NCBI GenBank assembly: GCA_905160935.1
Contig: CAJHZI010000269.1
Span: 286,001-350,000 of the forward strand
Direction: 5' to 3'
Source of the DNA: Enchytraeus crypticus
Lineage: Eukaryota; Annelida; Clitellata; Enchytraeida; Enchytraeidae
DNA length: 64,000 nucleotides
Of this stretch, positions 1 through 11,336 are shown one piece after another (the stretch's first letter is position 1; each line of letters starts with the position of its first letter). The position numbers were made by a program, and so were the translations under genes. Below the pieces are notes generated by a model that saw only the letters and a list, made by a program, of their open reading frames with translations, was not told where the DNA came from and ran no database searches.

Positions 1-1183
1 TCGATAAAATGAACATACGCCTCAATATGATCTAACTGCCTTAACGTTGGATGGTTCTGGTCACATATTGTATTTATTTTCTCTTCAAGCATTGATTTCT
101 CTCCGGAACCTATCATATGTCCTAGAAATTTAACTTTAGACTTTGCAAAATTACACTTTAAGGTTTTCAATGTCATCCCAGCTTGACTGATGGCATTAAG
201 TACTGTATCTAAATGTTGCAAATGATCATTCCAATCGTCTGAATGTACAACTATGTCGTCTATGTATGACCTCGGGAACTGAGAGTATGGCCTTAATATT
301 AGATCCATTGCTTTCTGGAAGGTAGCGCTGGCAGTCTTCAGAACAAAAGGCATATAGATCCACTCCATTAAACCTCTAGACGTCTGATACGCTGTTTATG
401 AATGTCCGATTCTTTGATTGGCACCAGCCAATAACCGCTCGTGCAATCAAGTGTTGTAATATACTTTTCTCTGCTTACTTTATTCAATATTTCTTCTCCG
501 ATTTTCTCCAATTTCTCCTCTCTAACTTTTGCCTCTCTCCTCTCTTTCTCACGAGATGCTACCAGATGAGCGATCAAAGCATAAACGTCTAATAATGGAC
601 TTTGTTGTGTGGGTTGACGTTTCTCTTCCTTGGGTGATGGATCTCTTGATCGCTTTGTGAAGGGCATTTCTTGCACTTGTACAAATGCAGCATGATCATA
701 TGGCGCTGGCTGAAAATCTGGAAATACTTTTACAGGTGCGTTAGTTCCTGCCTGTGATCTTAAACACATTCTGTAGTGAATTATTTCAGCTCTCGTCATA
801 TTCTTGATTTCTTCCTCTGTGAACTTACTCTGATACGCTATCAATTCTTTCATTAGTCGATCAGTTCCTGATTTGAAGATTACCTTATTTAGTTGAAACT
901 GTTGCTCTGTTTCCATGTCAACGTAGCTAAATCCTTTTGATACAGGATGATGAGATATCGCCGCTGCTGGATCTGCTTGCGACTTTACTGCCGAAGCTGT
1001 AACCGTGCCTAAAGATGAAAGTGAAACTGTTTGAGTCTAAATGTTCATACTAGCCTGTTGAGACACTGCACTAGCTGTATGAATTGATCAACCCGCAGCA
1101 CAGACCGCTGCTGTAGTCACCGATGTAGCTGCAACTTTCACAATATTCCCTTCTGTTGTACTTATTTTAGAGTTTTCTGCCAT
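1..1183 (-). pseudogene. gag-pol relic of Ty3/Gypsy element
   Basis: Translation begins at an ATG at 1183-1181 (MAENSKIS...). It reads through two in-frame stops (a TGA near 1090 and a TAG near 1040) into an open stretch at 916-368. That part is charged and lysine/glutamate-rich, as gag C-termini often are. It runs straight into reverse transcriptase (TTLDCTSGYWLVPI, about 420-395) with no recognisable protease between, so an internal deletion is likely. After a frameshift near 370 the palm continues to base 1, with LKTASATFQKAM, the catalytic-box YIDDIVVHSDDW (around 270-235) and FLGHMIGSGEK. This order and motif set is Ty3/Gypsy type. It is inactive: two stops, one frameshift, a missing domain. 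Confidence 0.85.
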
Positions 1184-2073
1184 TATCTCTCCGATAAGCA
1201 CGATAAGTATCCAAACTCAGATAGATATATCCGTTAGTTCGTAATTATTTAATACTTTCTTGCAATATTGCAGTAAATAATATCTCACTGCTATTTACTT
1301 CACTCTATATATATATATACTTTCTCACAGCTTCATAACTCTCTCAACGTGAATATTTATATGTATATTTGCAATATAATAATTACAATATGAACAAATT
1401 CATTCAACATTTACAGATAATGAGCTTGCATACTTCACGTAATTTATATGGTATTTGATATACTCATAAACAATATGCAAGACTTAATATAATTCATTAC
1501 CAATTACATCTAAATTGTTTCACAGAAATGCCTTTCTTCACCTTAATATATATGCTATTTTTATAATTGGAAAAGCATGAATGATATATGCGACAATTTC
1601 TTACACGAAATTGCACTGTTTACTTAAAATCCAATTTTATAATAAATTTACATTAAATTCCCTTAAATTTCTAATTCGTACGCCTAGATGTTTCGGCAAT
1701 GTATCACGCTATCATAAACTGACCAAATTTAATTATTGTACTAGAGCATTTTCACTTTAAAATGTAATAAAAAGTAAAATATATTATTTAAGTATGCAAA
1801 TAACTTGCTCCCTCTGTCGACTGAACTTTATCAAATAAAATATTTCTGACTTGAACTTGTTTACCTTTCGAAATTACTTATTATTAAATTACATTCGCTA
1901 GATGTCGAAACTATATAAACACGTGCTTTTCTAAGTCACTGATTCGCACAAATTTAATCCGCACAAACCCGCACAACTCCTAAATTTTCAAATCAGAAAA
2001 TATCAAATCTCGCACTAAAATAACTCTAAGGGTCCGCTAAAGGTCTAAATATGGTCTATGTCTGGGCACCAAA
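1184..2073 (-). other. untranslated leader of the Ty3 element
   Basis: AT-rich sequence between the gag start and the LTR. I see no long reading frame. The putative primer-binding site is at its right end. Confidence 0.5.
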
Positions 2074-2112
2074 TGTCAGGTGGTGTTCTACCTCAACAAG
2101 GCTAACCACAAC
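2074..2112 (-). repeat. 3' end segment of the Ty3 5' LTR
   Basis: The + strand reads TGTCAGGTGGTGTTCTACC here, the same terminus as the solo LTRs. The last 8 bases, ACCACAAC (2105-2112), are the left target duplication of the hAT-type insertion that follows; the rest of the LTR resumes at 4659. Confidence 0.85.
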
Positions 2113-2586
2113 CAGTGGCGGATCCAGGGGGGCCCAGGGGGCCCGGTCCACCCCACTTAGGCCCGACGATAAAAAGTTTTAAACTATATTTTCATTGTTT
2201 CAATGCAATTTCTAGGTGTAAATATGTTTTAAGGGCATTAGGGGAGTTAGGGGGGAGGGTACAAGAGGGAACTCAAATAGTCCAACTGCCTGGAATTTTT
2301 TCAAATATGGGCCCCACTAGGGGCCCATATTTGAAAAAATCTCCCGGAACAGTGGTGCAAAAGCGCCTTGGCTGGGATCGAGGGGCTTAAGCCGCCCCCC
2401 ATCTTCCGCCAAAATTAGGTCACTTTTGTAATTGGTCCAGATCCGCTGAGTTTCTTTAGAGCCTTAGAGGTGAAAAAAATTAGCCTACTATTTTTCTAAA
2501 CAAAAGTAGGATTTTAGGCATTTTAGGTTTTCCTCTCACTTTAGTAGGCTACGGGTATGTGGGGGGGGGGTAAGATACGGGAATAT

Positions 2587-4488
2587 AACAACAGTAACAA
2601 CAACAACAATACGATTAAAGTGCTACTGTTGTCCATGACAACATTGAGCACTGTGATACCAAATCAAAGCCGATGAGCAGAGTAAGGGGTCCATAAACGG
2701 TGCGAGCCAAAATCCGGGTGGTCAGTATTCAAGGAAGGGTACTAGCGGAATGGAGGTTTACGTGTTGGTCTCAGTTCGTGGACGTTTGGTGGATATGAAA
2801 AGTCGAAGAGAAAAGATTTCAATCGCCTATGAAACTGTTCGTAGGAAAGGCTGATCAGGAATGGATGAGGGGGTGCGCATAGTGAAAGGAGAATTCCAGA
2901 TCTGCGGGGCAGCATGCTGGAAGGAGCGCCTAGAAAGCTTGCTACGTGAAGGAAGGCTCGGTCTCTCAAGAGTAACTAACTTAGAGGACCTGGTGGGCCC
3001 GGAGGTAGGTTGTCCCACTTGTAGTAAGTGGGACATGTAACTATTACCAGGAGTGGTAATAGAATTTTAAGTTAGAGAAACTGTCTTGTCAGTGGCGGAT
3101 CCAGGGGGGTGGCCTGGGGGCCCGGGCCCCCGCCCTTAGGTCCGTCTAAAAAATTTTAAAATATATTTTCATTGTTTCTATGGCAATTTATATATGTAAA
3201 TATGTTAGTAATTGGTTAGGGGGGGCCCGGGGGGGGGCTCAAAGCTCCCCCGGGCCCCCCCTAACCAACTACTAACATATTTGAGCCCCCCACCGCAATT
3301 TGTCTGGTCGCGTCACATATCCCGAAGAAGGCGGGGATTATCAAATATGTGTACACTCTCAAAAAAAATTTCGGGCCCCCCCCTTAAGAAATTCCTGGAT
3401 CCGCCCCTGTGTCTTGTATAAAATGCGTTCTCTAACTTTGAGACAGTGTAAGGACTTGAGGATTGGAGTAATATGAGAATATTTGGAGCTACGAAAGACT
3501 GCACGTGCAAGGGAATTCTGAATGAACTGCAACCTATCAATCTCATAACTGGAAAGATTTAGAAATAGGGAGTTACAGTAATCCAGTTTCGATTGCAATA
3601 GAGAGCAGCGACAATTGTAGTGGCAGTCTCGAGAGAAAGAAATGGTCTTATTCGACGAAGATCGCGAATATGAAAGAAACATGCCCGTGACGCTTTAGTG
3701 ACATGTTCATGGAATGAGAGGTGGCGGTCAAGGACAACACCAAGATTCTTCACAGAAGAAACTGGTTTTACTAAAACATCGGAAGAGAGAGCCAGGGACA
3801 CCTCGTTCAGTTTGAAAGTTGCTGAGGTGTTCCAAATAGCACGAACTCAGTCTTGGATGGATTGAGTGCCAAGAAATTGGCAGACATCCAGGAAGATATC
3901 TGCTGAAAGGATTGCTGTAGAGGAGCCTTAGCATTAGGATACGAGTGGGGGGTGAAGCATATGTACAGCTGAGCGTCATCAGCGAAAAGTTGATGGTCTA
4001 ATGAATGTGAAGAGATCAAGTTGCTTAGTGGAGTAGTGTATAAATTAAAGAGGATAGGACCAAGTACAGAGCCCTGAGGTACAACGTATTTGAGGATGGA
4101 AGGCGGAGAGGAATACTCTTGAACTTTGACGCTAAGAGTACGGTCGGTGAGATATAAAGTAAACCAAGCAAGTGCATTGCCGTGGATACCAAATCATGAG
4201 GAAAGACGTTGTAGGAGGATTTGGTGATCGATGGTGTCGAAAGCAGCAGACAGATCGAGAGTACAAAGTCCAGTGACACGTTTAGTGTACACGGCGTTAG
4301 TAATGGTGTTACAGACAGAAAGAAGAACAGTTTCAGTAGAGCGATGTTGGGTGTAAGCAGATTGTTGAAGAGGTCGTTGGACTTAAAGATAGGTGGAGAG
4401 TCTGTGAAAGACTAGTCTCTCTGTGAGTTGAGAAATGAATGGTAAATTGGATATGGGCCTGTAGTTGGAGAGTGATTCCTTGTCCTAT
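2587..4488 (-). pseudogene. LINE fragment, reverse-transcriptase C-terminal half and 3' UTR
   Basis: A 5'-truncated copy of the LINE at 5527-12420, on the minus strand. Frames broken by several shifts give FDTIDHQILLQRLSSWFG, VVPQGSVLGPILFNLY, LFADDAQLYICFTPHSYP (the FADD catalytic box near 3990), WMSANFLALNPSKTEFV, NLGVVLDRHLSFHEH, SKLDYCNSLFLNLSSYEI and SFQHAAPQIWNS. The 3' tail (2587-2690) contains the family's conserved end and an AAC-rich repeat. It sits inside the hAT-type element and is itself split by a 320-bp MITE at 3090-3409. Confidence 0.85.
3090..3409. mobile_element. 320-bp hAT-type MITE with perfect TSD
   Basis: Termini are CAGTGGCGGATCCAGG and CCTGGATCCGCCCCTG. Both flanks read TGTCTTGT (3082-3089 and 3410-3417), a perfect 8-bp target duplication. 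The interior holds G and C homopolymers flanking a short AT core. It interrupts the LINE reverse-transcriptase tail just after ILYKT. Confidence 0.93.
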
Positions 4489-5326
4489 ACTCACTCTATG
4501 AGCCGAGCGCAGTATGTTGAAAAATTTTGAGGTGCCCCCCTCCACACAGCATTTTTTCTGTTTGCGTCACGTCCCGAAGAAGGCTAAGCAAAAATGTGTA
4601 CACTGTCCAAAAAAGATTTTCGGGCCCCCCCTTTAAAAAATTCCTGGATCCGCTCCTGACCACATCTGAAACAGACGCTAAAACCCTTAAATGTAGGCCT
4701 ACAGAACTATTCAAGGGATTCGCATCTAACCTCGTAATTAAACTACACTCTAATCTAAAGATCCCGACCTTTCGCGGATTTACTAACAGACTACCTACGG
4801 TATTTAATATTTAATTATTTTAATTTAAACTAAAAACGCAAATTTAATACAGATCAAAAAAATTAAGAAATATCCAAATAGATAATATCAACGAAAAGCA
4901 AAGTAAGTTCAAATTGACTGTCCTTATGATGAATCCGAAATATTCACATACACGTTTAACTCGTAGCACTAAAACGACTTTACATAATATAAAATCAACG
5001 AAAATACAATACCTAGTTCTGTCTGATTAACGCTTCAGAACGTAAATTCCACTATAGAAATATCAACTACTTACTGCCTCAGTAACTGCGTTAGTATAAC
5101 TTTTAAACTACCACGGAAACTCTTTCCTCTGATCAACTATTCATCAACCTAAACTTGGATAGCACCTACTGATTATCCAACACTGTTCTGTAACAGTCTA
5201 TTCTAATTCTTTCGATCCTTCTAATCCTCTATCCAAACTACGACGTGGAATTTTATCTACCACTTCCTCTCGTGACCTTCACCTTTCTCTTTTCTAAACA
5301 AACTCTCGTAGCTCCGCCCACGCTCG

Positions 5327-5334
5327 TGACGTCA
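5327..5334. promoter_or_regulatory. CRE-like palindrome TGACGTCA in the LTR
   Basis: A consensus CREB/ATF site next to a GC-box-like GCTCCGCCCA. The same pair is kept in both solo LTRs (26359-26366 and 56616-56623). It is likely part of the LTR enhancer; binding is inferred from the motif only. Confidence 0.45.
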
Positions 5335-5405
5335 TAAGCTTAACTAACCTCTAAACTCCTTAATAATGAAAAATTAAAATCAGTAAAATAATATTATGTA
5401 ACTTT

Positions 5406-5406
<1 letters not shown>

Positions 5407-5475
<69 letters not shown>
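5407..5475. repeat. (TA)n microsatellite
   Basis: Uninterrupted TA dinucleotides inside the LTR. Confidence 0.97.
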
Positions 5476-5477
<2 letters not shown>

Positions 5478-6035
5478 CATATAAGTAATCTTACTATACC
5501 AAATATCAGGGCATAATTCCCTGACAATCTGATACATACATTTACATGTAAATGTAAATATATATGGTCTACATTATAACTTCGTTATAATGCATGCATA
5601 TCGTTATAATGTTATACTCTCTTCTGCGTGACGTCATGTGTTGACAAGACTGTTTATTTATTGATTTATAATAAATAAATAGAATTTTAATGAAATTTAG
5701 CGTCTTTAGTGAATAGTTTTAGACTTGATTAAGTTCATTGGCGTACTTTTAACTTAGTTCATAGTTCTATGTTATATTGTTAATCTGTCATATAGTTATT
5801 TTGTTGAAAATCAATTAGCAGTTTTGACCGTTATTTTACCGTTATAGTTGATCGGTTACACGTTATTTTATATTGCTTTTAGTGTTTAAATTGTTAAAGT
5901 TATAGTGTTTACGTTTTGATCGTTAGTTAATTATTGCATATTTGTATTTTTTATGTAATTTGTGTATAACTATATTGTAATTTATATTGTACTTTCTGCA
6001 TTGTTTACAATTACTGATTTGCCAGTTTTGTAAGC

Positions 6036-6616
6036 ATGTTTCGATCGAGAATTCCGGTTAATTCTCTTCGAAGCAATGTTTCTCTTTGCTCTCTTAACAT
6101 CCGATCCCTCTCTAACTCAGACCATATCATTGCTTTGCATGATTTGGCTGAGACTCACAAGTTTGACTGTTTTGCTATCAGTGAAACTTGGCTATCCTCT
6201 ATAACCACTCCTTCTGAACTGATGTCTATTCTTCCTCCAGGTTATGATATGTTTATTGCAAATCGTGACTCTAGGATATCTGGTGCTAAGGGTGGTGGAG
6301 TTGCTCTCCTACTAAGGAAGCCCTTTACCCTTCTTAGCAATGACTGTCATAAATTTTCTCATTTGAAGCAATTTCAGTCACTGGTAAATTTAGTACATGT
6401 ACTCTGCATGTTGTTGCAGTGTATCGACCACCATCTTCTTCCCCCTATGCCAAACCTTTCTCTGTCTTTTTATCGGAGTTTTCTACCCTACTCTCCTTCC
6501 TTACTACTTCTAATTCAGACTTTGTGATTACAGGTGACCTCAACATTCACCTTGATAATCCTCTTGATCCCTTAACTCAGCAGTTTAATACTTTGCTGTC
6601 CTCTTGTGATGCTGTT
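6036..6616 (+). pseudogene. LINE A apurinic-like endonuclease, N-terminal part
   Basis: The ATG at 6036 opens SLNIRSLSNSDHIIALHD, the first conserved block of the endonuclease/exonuclease/phosphatase fold. It is followed by FAISETWLS (catalytic Glu) and GGVALLLRK. A frameshift near 6410 moves the frame to AVYRPPSSSPYAK and then VITGDLNIHLDNP, which holds the catalytic GDxN box. It would nick target DNA to prime reverse transcription. It breaks off at SSCDAV where an insertion begins, and resumes at 8568 (QHVNVATHIDN). Dead: a frameshift plus the insertion. Confidence 0.85.
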
Positions 6617-8559
6617 ACCATAATCGTATTTCTAGTTTAAATAATATGTTGAATAAATGCAATATAGTTAAGTTTCATATTCATCTTGGGTCCGTATAAA
6701 CTCACATGTGTGGTATATAAATAAAGCAATCAAGCCGTAAATCTATCAGAGTAAAGAGAATGCGGGAACCACGAGTACGGTATAGAGATGTGATTATTTA
6801 TACAGATGCAGTGACTACACTGTAGCTGAGATACGTCGGCTGTACATTGTTACTATAAAAGAGGTACAGGGAGTATTCGCTCCCCAATAAACAATGAAAT
6901 GTTATGTAGTAACAAATGTAGACTTAAAGATTTCATTTAGTGTAAACATTGTAAATTAGTACTTCGGGTTTAATCGAGTTAAGATAACGTTTGGATTATT
7001 GATATTACTTTATTGTTAGCTGAAAATGAATGTTAATGTTCAAATCAAAAGGGTCTCACCTAAAAATATACATTGGGTGTCACCACAGTGAAACTGTAAT
7101 TTACACTAGATGTCGTCTAAGCAGACATAATCAAAGATTGGTAGGAATATGTTAACTAAGTTTAACGTCAAGTTTGTCAGTTGTTAATGATATAAGCATC
7201 TAGTTGATTGCACTGTATATTATGATGGTAAATGCGAAATAGTAGTATGTGTAAGAAATAGACGCAAAGTAGTAAATTACGTAGCTTAGAGAATATTGTT
7301 ATTTTAGTAATTTTGATTATTGTATGTTTTATATTTTGTGTTATGATTAGATATAATTTATGTCTTGCACTACTGATACTGTTAATTATGGAATTAGTCA
7401 GTAGTGTTGGAATGCTGTAACATATAATCATATATTTTATATGAAAAGATACATCAAAGATTAGACTACAAATTGTGAAAGGTTAGCAGTTGAGCTAAGA
7501 CATAGATTTCTTTAGATAACCTGAGCATGCCAGTGATTGACCTAAATAGAGAGTATAGAATGCGGGAATGGACATCTGGAAGGACGACGTTATAAGATGC
7601 AAGTCTGAATTCATCCGAATGCTGGAAAAGCAATTAAGAGATCGCTAATGGCACGAGTGATAGTTTCATTGTCTTGGAATGTCTGATAGATTAAAGAGAA
7701 TTGTTTGTGTGATCTAAGGCCGGAATAATAGGATAAATCACGGAAGTCAAACTAAGAAGTCAACTGTGATTGGAGGATTAGATTATCTTAAATATAATGA
7801 ATTAACTCTATTGGACAGTACATAGGAAGAAGGCGCGGTTTAGCAGAAATAGAAAGACCTCAGATGAGAATAGAGGAGGAAGAGTTAGTTAGAGAGAGAT
7901 AGTCTAAGAATAAGGAGCTAAGGAAAGAAGAGTCCAAGAGAAGAGGGTTAAGGAAAGAGCAGTCTAAGAGAAGGGAGTCAAGCTGAGTAAAGTCTAGTAG
8001 AAGTGAAGAAACAGCTAAGTCGAGATCAAGACAAGTTGAATCTGGCTAAGTCCAAGGGCTGTTTAGAAAAGACTTAGAAGTTTGTCACAGACAGTAACAG
8101 AAAGAATTTAGAGTAAAGATAGTAGAATAGTAGAAGATATAAAGATTCATAGGGAGCAAAAGTTAAAGATATATATATATATATAGATATTTATACATAT
8201 GCTTCTATATCAAGTTTAAGTGGTAGAATTAGGGACTGATCATAACTGTGAAAGCGTATTGCCTGTCTAGAATAATTAGTTGAATAGAACATTGGTGTCT
8301 TGCTAGAATTGTAATTGCTAATTAATTAATAATAATAAACTCTGATCATATTACCAATGACTGTTTTCTATTAATGTGTCGTTTTATCATGATTCATTAG
8401 TAAGAAGCAACAATACAAATAGGCGACGGCCAATTAATAAAATACTACCTGTGAGTCACTAGTTTCCCAAGTCAGAGGTTCTCAGAGATTAAGTGTTTTA
8501 AGAACGACAACAAACACAAGACAACATAACGCAATAGTATTAGCAGAACCTTTGATATA
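6617..8559. mobile_element. 1.94-kb insertion in LINE A endonuclease, class unresolved (LTR-like)
   Basis: The flanks share ATGCTGTT (6609-6616 and 8560-8567), and removing the insert plus one copy restores the endonuclease frame across SCDAV/QHVNV. Exact ends are uncertain within the 8-bp overlap. Features that resemble an LTR are a TATA-like TATAAAAGAGG near 6857, AATAAACAATG at about 6888, AATAATAAACTC near 8330, and GGCGACGGCC near 8423 like a degenerate primer-binding site. No terminal inverted repeat and no long reading frame were seen. It could be a solo LTR or a truncated LTR element. Confidence 0.6.
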
Positions 8560-8567
8560 ATGCTGTT

Positions 8568-10020
8568 CAACATGTGAATGTTGCTACTCATATTGACAAT
8601 ACTCATATTGAAAATACACTTGATGTTGTTATTACACCAAGTCTCTCTGCTATTGATCCTTTAAGTGTTACTATTTTATTTCATTCGCCGTCAGATCATT
8701 TTCCTGTTGTATTCACTTATAATCATGTTAAGCCAGATACTATTAAAATTCACCTACTGTTTCATTTGGGTGTGTAAATAACGTTGATCTTGATCTCTTT
8801 TGTTCTGATCTTGAAAATTCGACTTTGATCAAGTCTCCTGCTAATGATCTTGATGAATTAGTAAAACAGTATAACACTACTCTTTCATCTCTACTTGATA
8901 AGCATGCACCTCTAACTACCAAGAAGCTTAAGAAATCTAACCCTTGGTATACTTCTGGTCTGAGAAAGCTAAAGGCTGCATGCTGTAGAGCTGAAAGAAA
9001 GTGGCGTCATACCCATTCAGATTTTTGGAAAACTGTTTCTAATTTGCAACACAAGATTTATCGTACTGTTATTGCTAATGCTAAGAAAGAGTACTACTCC
9101 TCTTTGGTCAGTAAGGCTGTGAATGTCAAGAGTTTATGGAAAACCGTTAATGATCTTTTACATAGATCTATTTCTCCTTCTCTTCCTTCTACTCCTGTGG
9201 AGTCACTGCCTGAACAATTTTCCAAATACTTTACAGATAAGATAAGCAATCTTAGAGAATCTATCACTCCAGCTCCTAATTCTACTCCTCATACTCCAGT
9301 AGAGAATCATTCCAAAGATGAGCTTTCTAATTTCACTCCAGTTACAATTGACGAGATTACTAAATTAGTTTTAGACTCTCCAGCTAAACATTGTGACTTG
9401 GATCCTATCCCAACCTATCTTTTAAAGAAGTGTATAAACATACTTGCTCCAGTATCAACACTGATTGTTAACCTCTCTCTACTGGCAAATTTCCTCGCGC
9501 TTTTAAGCGTGCAGTTATTACTCCATTGCTTACACACTGGATAAGGAATTATTGTCGAACTACAGGCCTATATTTAATCTGTCATACATATCTAAGCTCA
9601 CTGAAAGAATTGTGCTTCAGAGGCTTTCTACTCATCTCTCTTACAATGATCTATTTAATAAGCATCAAGCTGCTTATACTAAGCATCGTTCAACTGAAAC
9701 GGTGCTTCTATCTGTGTGCAATTCTATTGTTAATGCCATGTGCACACAACGCTTAACTGGATTATGTATGCTTGATCTTTCGGCCGCTTTTGATACCATT
9801 GATCACAATATTCTTCTGGAACGTCTTTCTTCCTGGTTTGGTGTTCGTGGAATTGTTCTTGATTGGTTTTCCTCCTATCTGACGGATCGTTCTTTTAGTG
9901 TGAAAGTGATGGAGTACATCTCTTCGCCTTCTCACTTAAAGTATGGTGTGCCTCAAGGCTCCGTTCTTGGTCCTATCCTCTTTAACCTCTATACAACACC
10001 CCTAAGCACTCTAATCTCTT
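8568..10020 (+). pseudogene. LINE A endonuclease end and reverse transcriptase, first part
   Basis: From 8568 the endonuclease finishes with NTLDVVITPS and SPSDHFPVVF (catalytic SDH). The linker (8825-9480) carries NPWYTSGLRKLKAACCRAER and KKEYYSSLV. A frameshift near 9500 follows CDLDPIPTYLLKK. Reverse transcriptase then reads LSNYRPIFNLSYISKLTERI, HQAAYTKHRSTETVLL, LDLSAAFDTIDHNILL (catalytic Asp) and YGVPQGSVLGPILFNLY. The copy is split at 10020 just before the ADD box. Confidence 0.9.
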
Positions 10021-10806
10021 GTGGCGGTCTGCGCCTGTATAACTTAGTGTGAAAAGGATTGTTGTTGCGGTCGATTGGTCACGTGAGAAGAAGAAAAAGA
10101 AAAGATGGCGGAATATGTTTGTAACAAATGTTCGCGTGTTGATCAAGAACAATTCTAATCTAGAATAGATCGCAACATTAAGTGATAATTAATTAATTAT
10201 ATGTGTAATGCTACTGGATTAAGTCTATAGAAATTAAGTTGTGTTTGTAATAGAAACCAGAACGAGGTGATTGGTAGTGAGGCTGATCGATAGAAATCGT
10301 TGACTTTCCTGAATGCTAGTGGTAAGAAATGTTGTTGCAGTTATGATAAATTTCATGTACATTCGATGCGCGTGATCGTCGAAGTTTTAGTTCGCATAAT
10401 AAAAATACGAAGGAGTGAAATACCTACATTTGTTGTCGTGGTAAAAGAAATGAAACGATATGAATATTTAAACGCTATTATATCTTTATATTGAGATGAT
10501 TGACAGTCATAGAAATATTGGATTATTGCACAGTAATTAAGGGATTACCCAACTAAGATATTCCATCTGTTTCAGCAGACATCAGGTAGTTAAAGACTAG
10601 TACGTATAATTCTTAATCTTTAGATAAGATTGGACTGTCAACTTAAATTTGGCAAACATAACATATAGAGTGATTCCACAGATACCCTATGTACTAAACA
10701 TTAGAACCGCCTAGAGTATGAATAGTTTACTTCTAGATGCAGAAATGGATATAGGCGCTAATGAGACTACTCATCAGAGTTCACCCTGGCACTCGCTAGA
10801 GATGAC

Positions 10807-11331
10807 TTGAGTCGCCTAGATCCAAATACAAGCATCTCTCCAGGGAAACACCCAAGCACAGATACACCAGATCCTGTTCATACGACAGTCAGGCCGGCTC
10901 TCTCAGATAAGACAAGCCATATCCTAGATAGGGCAAATCAAGATAGGGTCATGTTTTACGACTATGATGCCTTACAGGGTGAAGATATCCTAGGTCCCAG
11001 AAATCACCATAACCGAGACAACCGGGATAACCGAGACAACCGAGACAGCCGAGATAACCGAGATAACAGAGATAACAGAGATAACCGAGACAGCCGAGAT
11101 AACCGAGACAACCGAGACAGCCGAGATAACCGATATAACCGAGACAGCCGAGATAACCGAGATAGCCAAGACTACGGAGAGGACCGAGCCCATCGGGACA
11201 AACGTAATAACCGAGACATGCGAGTCCATCTGGCTGTTAGACCGGTCATCGATCGTTCTCGCCTTTCCCGGGGGAGGCAACGCCCCCGCCCCGAAACGCG
11301 GCGGCCTCAGTTGTCGGAGACAGCCACAACA
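10807..11331 (+). CDS. unrecognised reading frame with NRD/SRD repeats inside the LTR-like insertion
   Basis: About 175 codons remain open. The N-terminal part is rich in Ser, Pro, Asp and Thr. The central part is about 25 tandem triplets of N/S-R-D, encoded by a 9-bp minisatellite, and the end is Arg-rich. It has no ATG at its left end, and a shifted minus-strand frame is open too because of the repeat. The openness may simply reflect the 9-bp period. No family recognised; it could be a gag fragment or chance. Confidence 0.25.
10996..11215. repeat. 9-bp minisatellite (GAGACAACC / GAGATAACC type)
   Basis: Tandem copies of a nonamer, mostly GATAACCGA and GACAACCGA, plus GACAGCCGA variants. 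Because 9 is a multiple of 3 it keeps all frames periodic. Confidence 0.93.
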
Positions 11332-11336
11332 CTCTT

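Larger units (their letters stand above)
2113..4658. mobile_element. hAT-type non-autonomous element, nested in the Ty3 LTR
   Basis: The left end is CAGTGGCGGATCCAGG and the right end is the inverse CCTGGATCCGCTCCTG, so the termini are inverted repeats of about 13 bp. Flanks are ACCACAAC (2105-2112) and ACCACATC (4659-4666), an 8-bp target duplication with one mismatch, as hAT elements make. Subterminal sequence is G/C homopolymer-rich and matches the shorter MITEs at 12596-13309 and 15484-16245. It encodes no transposase of its own. Its length comes from a LINE fragment inserted at about 2587-4488. Confidence 0.85.
1..5526 (-). mobile_element. Ty3/Gypsy LTR retrotransposon, decayed, truncated by window edge
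   Basis: Minus-strand element. Its 5' LTR is the block 2074-2112 plus 4659-5526, and the internal region runs leftward from 2073 to beyond base 1. The LTR matches two solo LTRs elsewhere in the window (26222-27052 and 55948-56747) in its terminal TGTCAGGGAATTATGCCCTG and in the other end, TGTCAGGTGGTGTTC on the + strand. Immediately inside the LTR (2053-2073) the minus strand reads TTTGGTGCCCAGACATAG, a plausible primer-binding site starting with TGG. The LTR is split by a 2,546-bp insertion with an 8-bp target duplication. The 3' LTR lies outside the window, so the outer target duplication cannot be checked. Assignment to Ty3/Gypsy rests on the reverse-transcriptase sequence (next entry). 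Confidence 0.85.
4659..5526 (-). repeat. main part of the Ty3 5' LTR
   Basis: Homologous throughout to the solo LTRs at 26222-27052 and 55948-56747. Shared landmarks are AAACAGACGCTAAA, a GC-box-like GCTCCGCCCA, the palindrome TGACGTCA and the terminal TTCCCTGACA. An expanded (TA)n tract occupies 5407-5475 and is not seen at that length in the other copies. Confidence 0.88.
10021..11331. mobile_element. 1.3-kb LTR-like insertion in LINE A reverse transcriptase
   Basis: CTCTT occurs at 10016-10020 and again at 11332-11336, and excision restores the RT frame. If the element starts one base earlier it reads TGTGGCGG...CCACAACA, a TG...CA structure with a 4-bp duplication CTCT, which fits a solo LTR. 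A reading frame at 10807-11349 encodes a hydrophilic protein with an Asn-Arg-Asp repeat tract (see 10996-11215); I do not recognise it. Another 5' block (10021-10500) shows no coding signal. Confidence 0.65.

Noticed and set aside
5570-5610. loxP-like sequence (ATAACTTCGTTATAATGCATG...)
   Set aside because: It resembles a loxP arm, but spacer and second arm do not match. The homologous repeat at 35413 diverges there, and nothing phage-like is present.
10990-11280. Minus-strand SVISAVSV repeat frame
   Set aside because: Shadow of the 9-bp minisatellite; no independent support.
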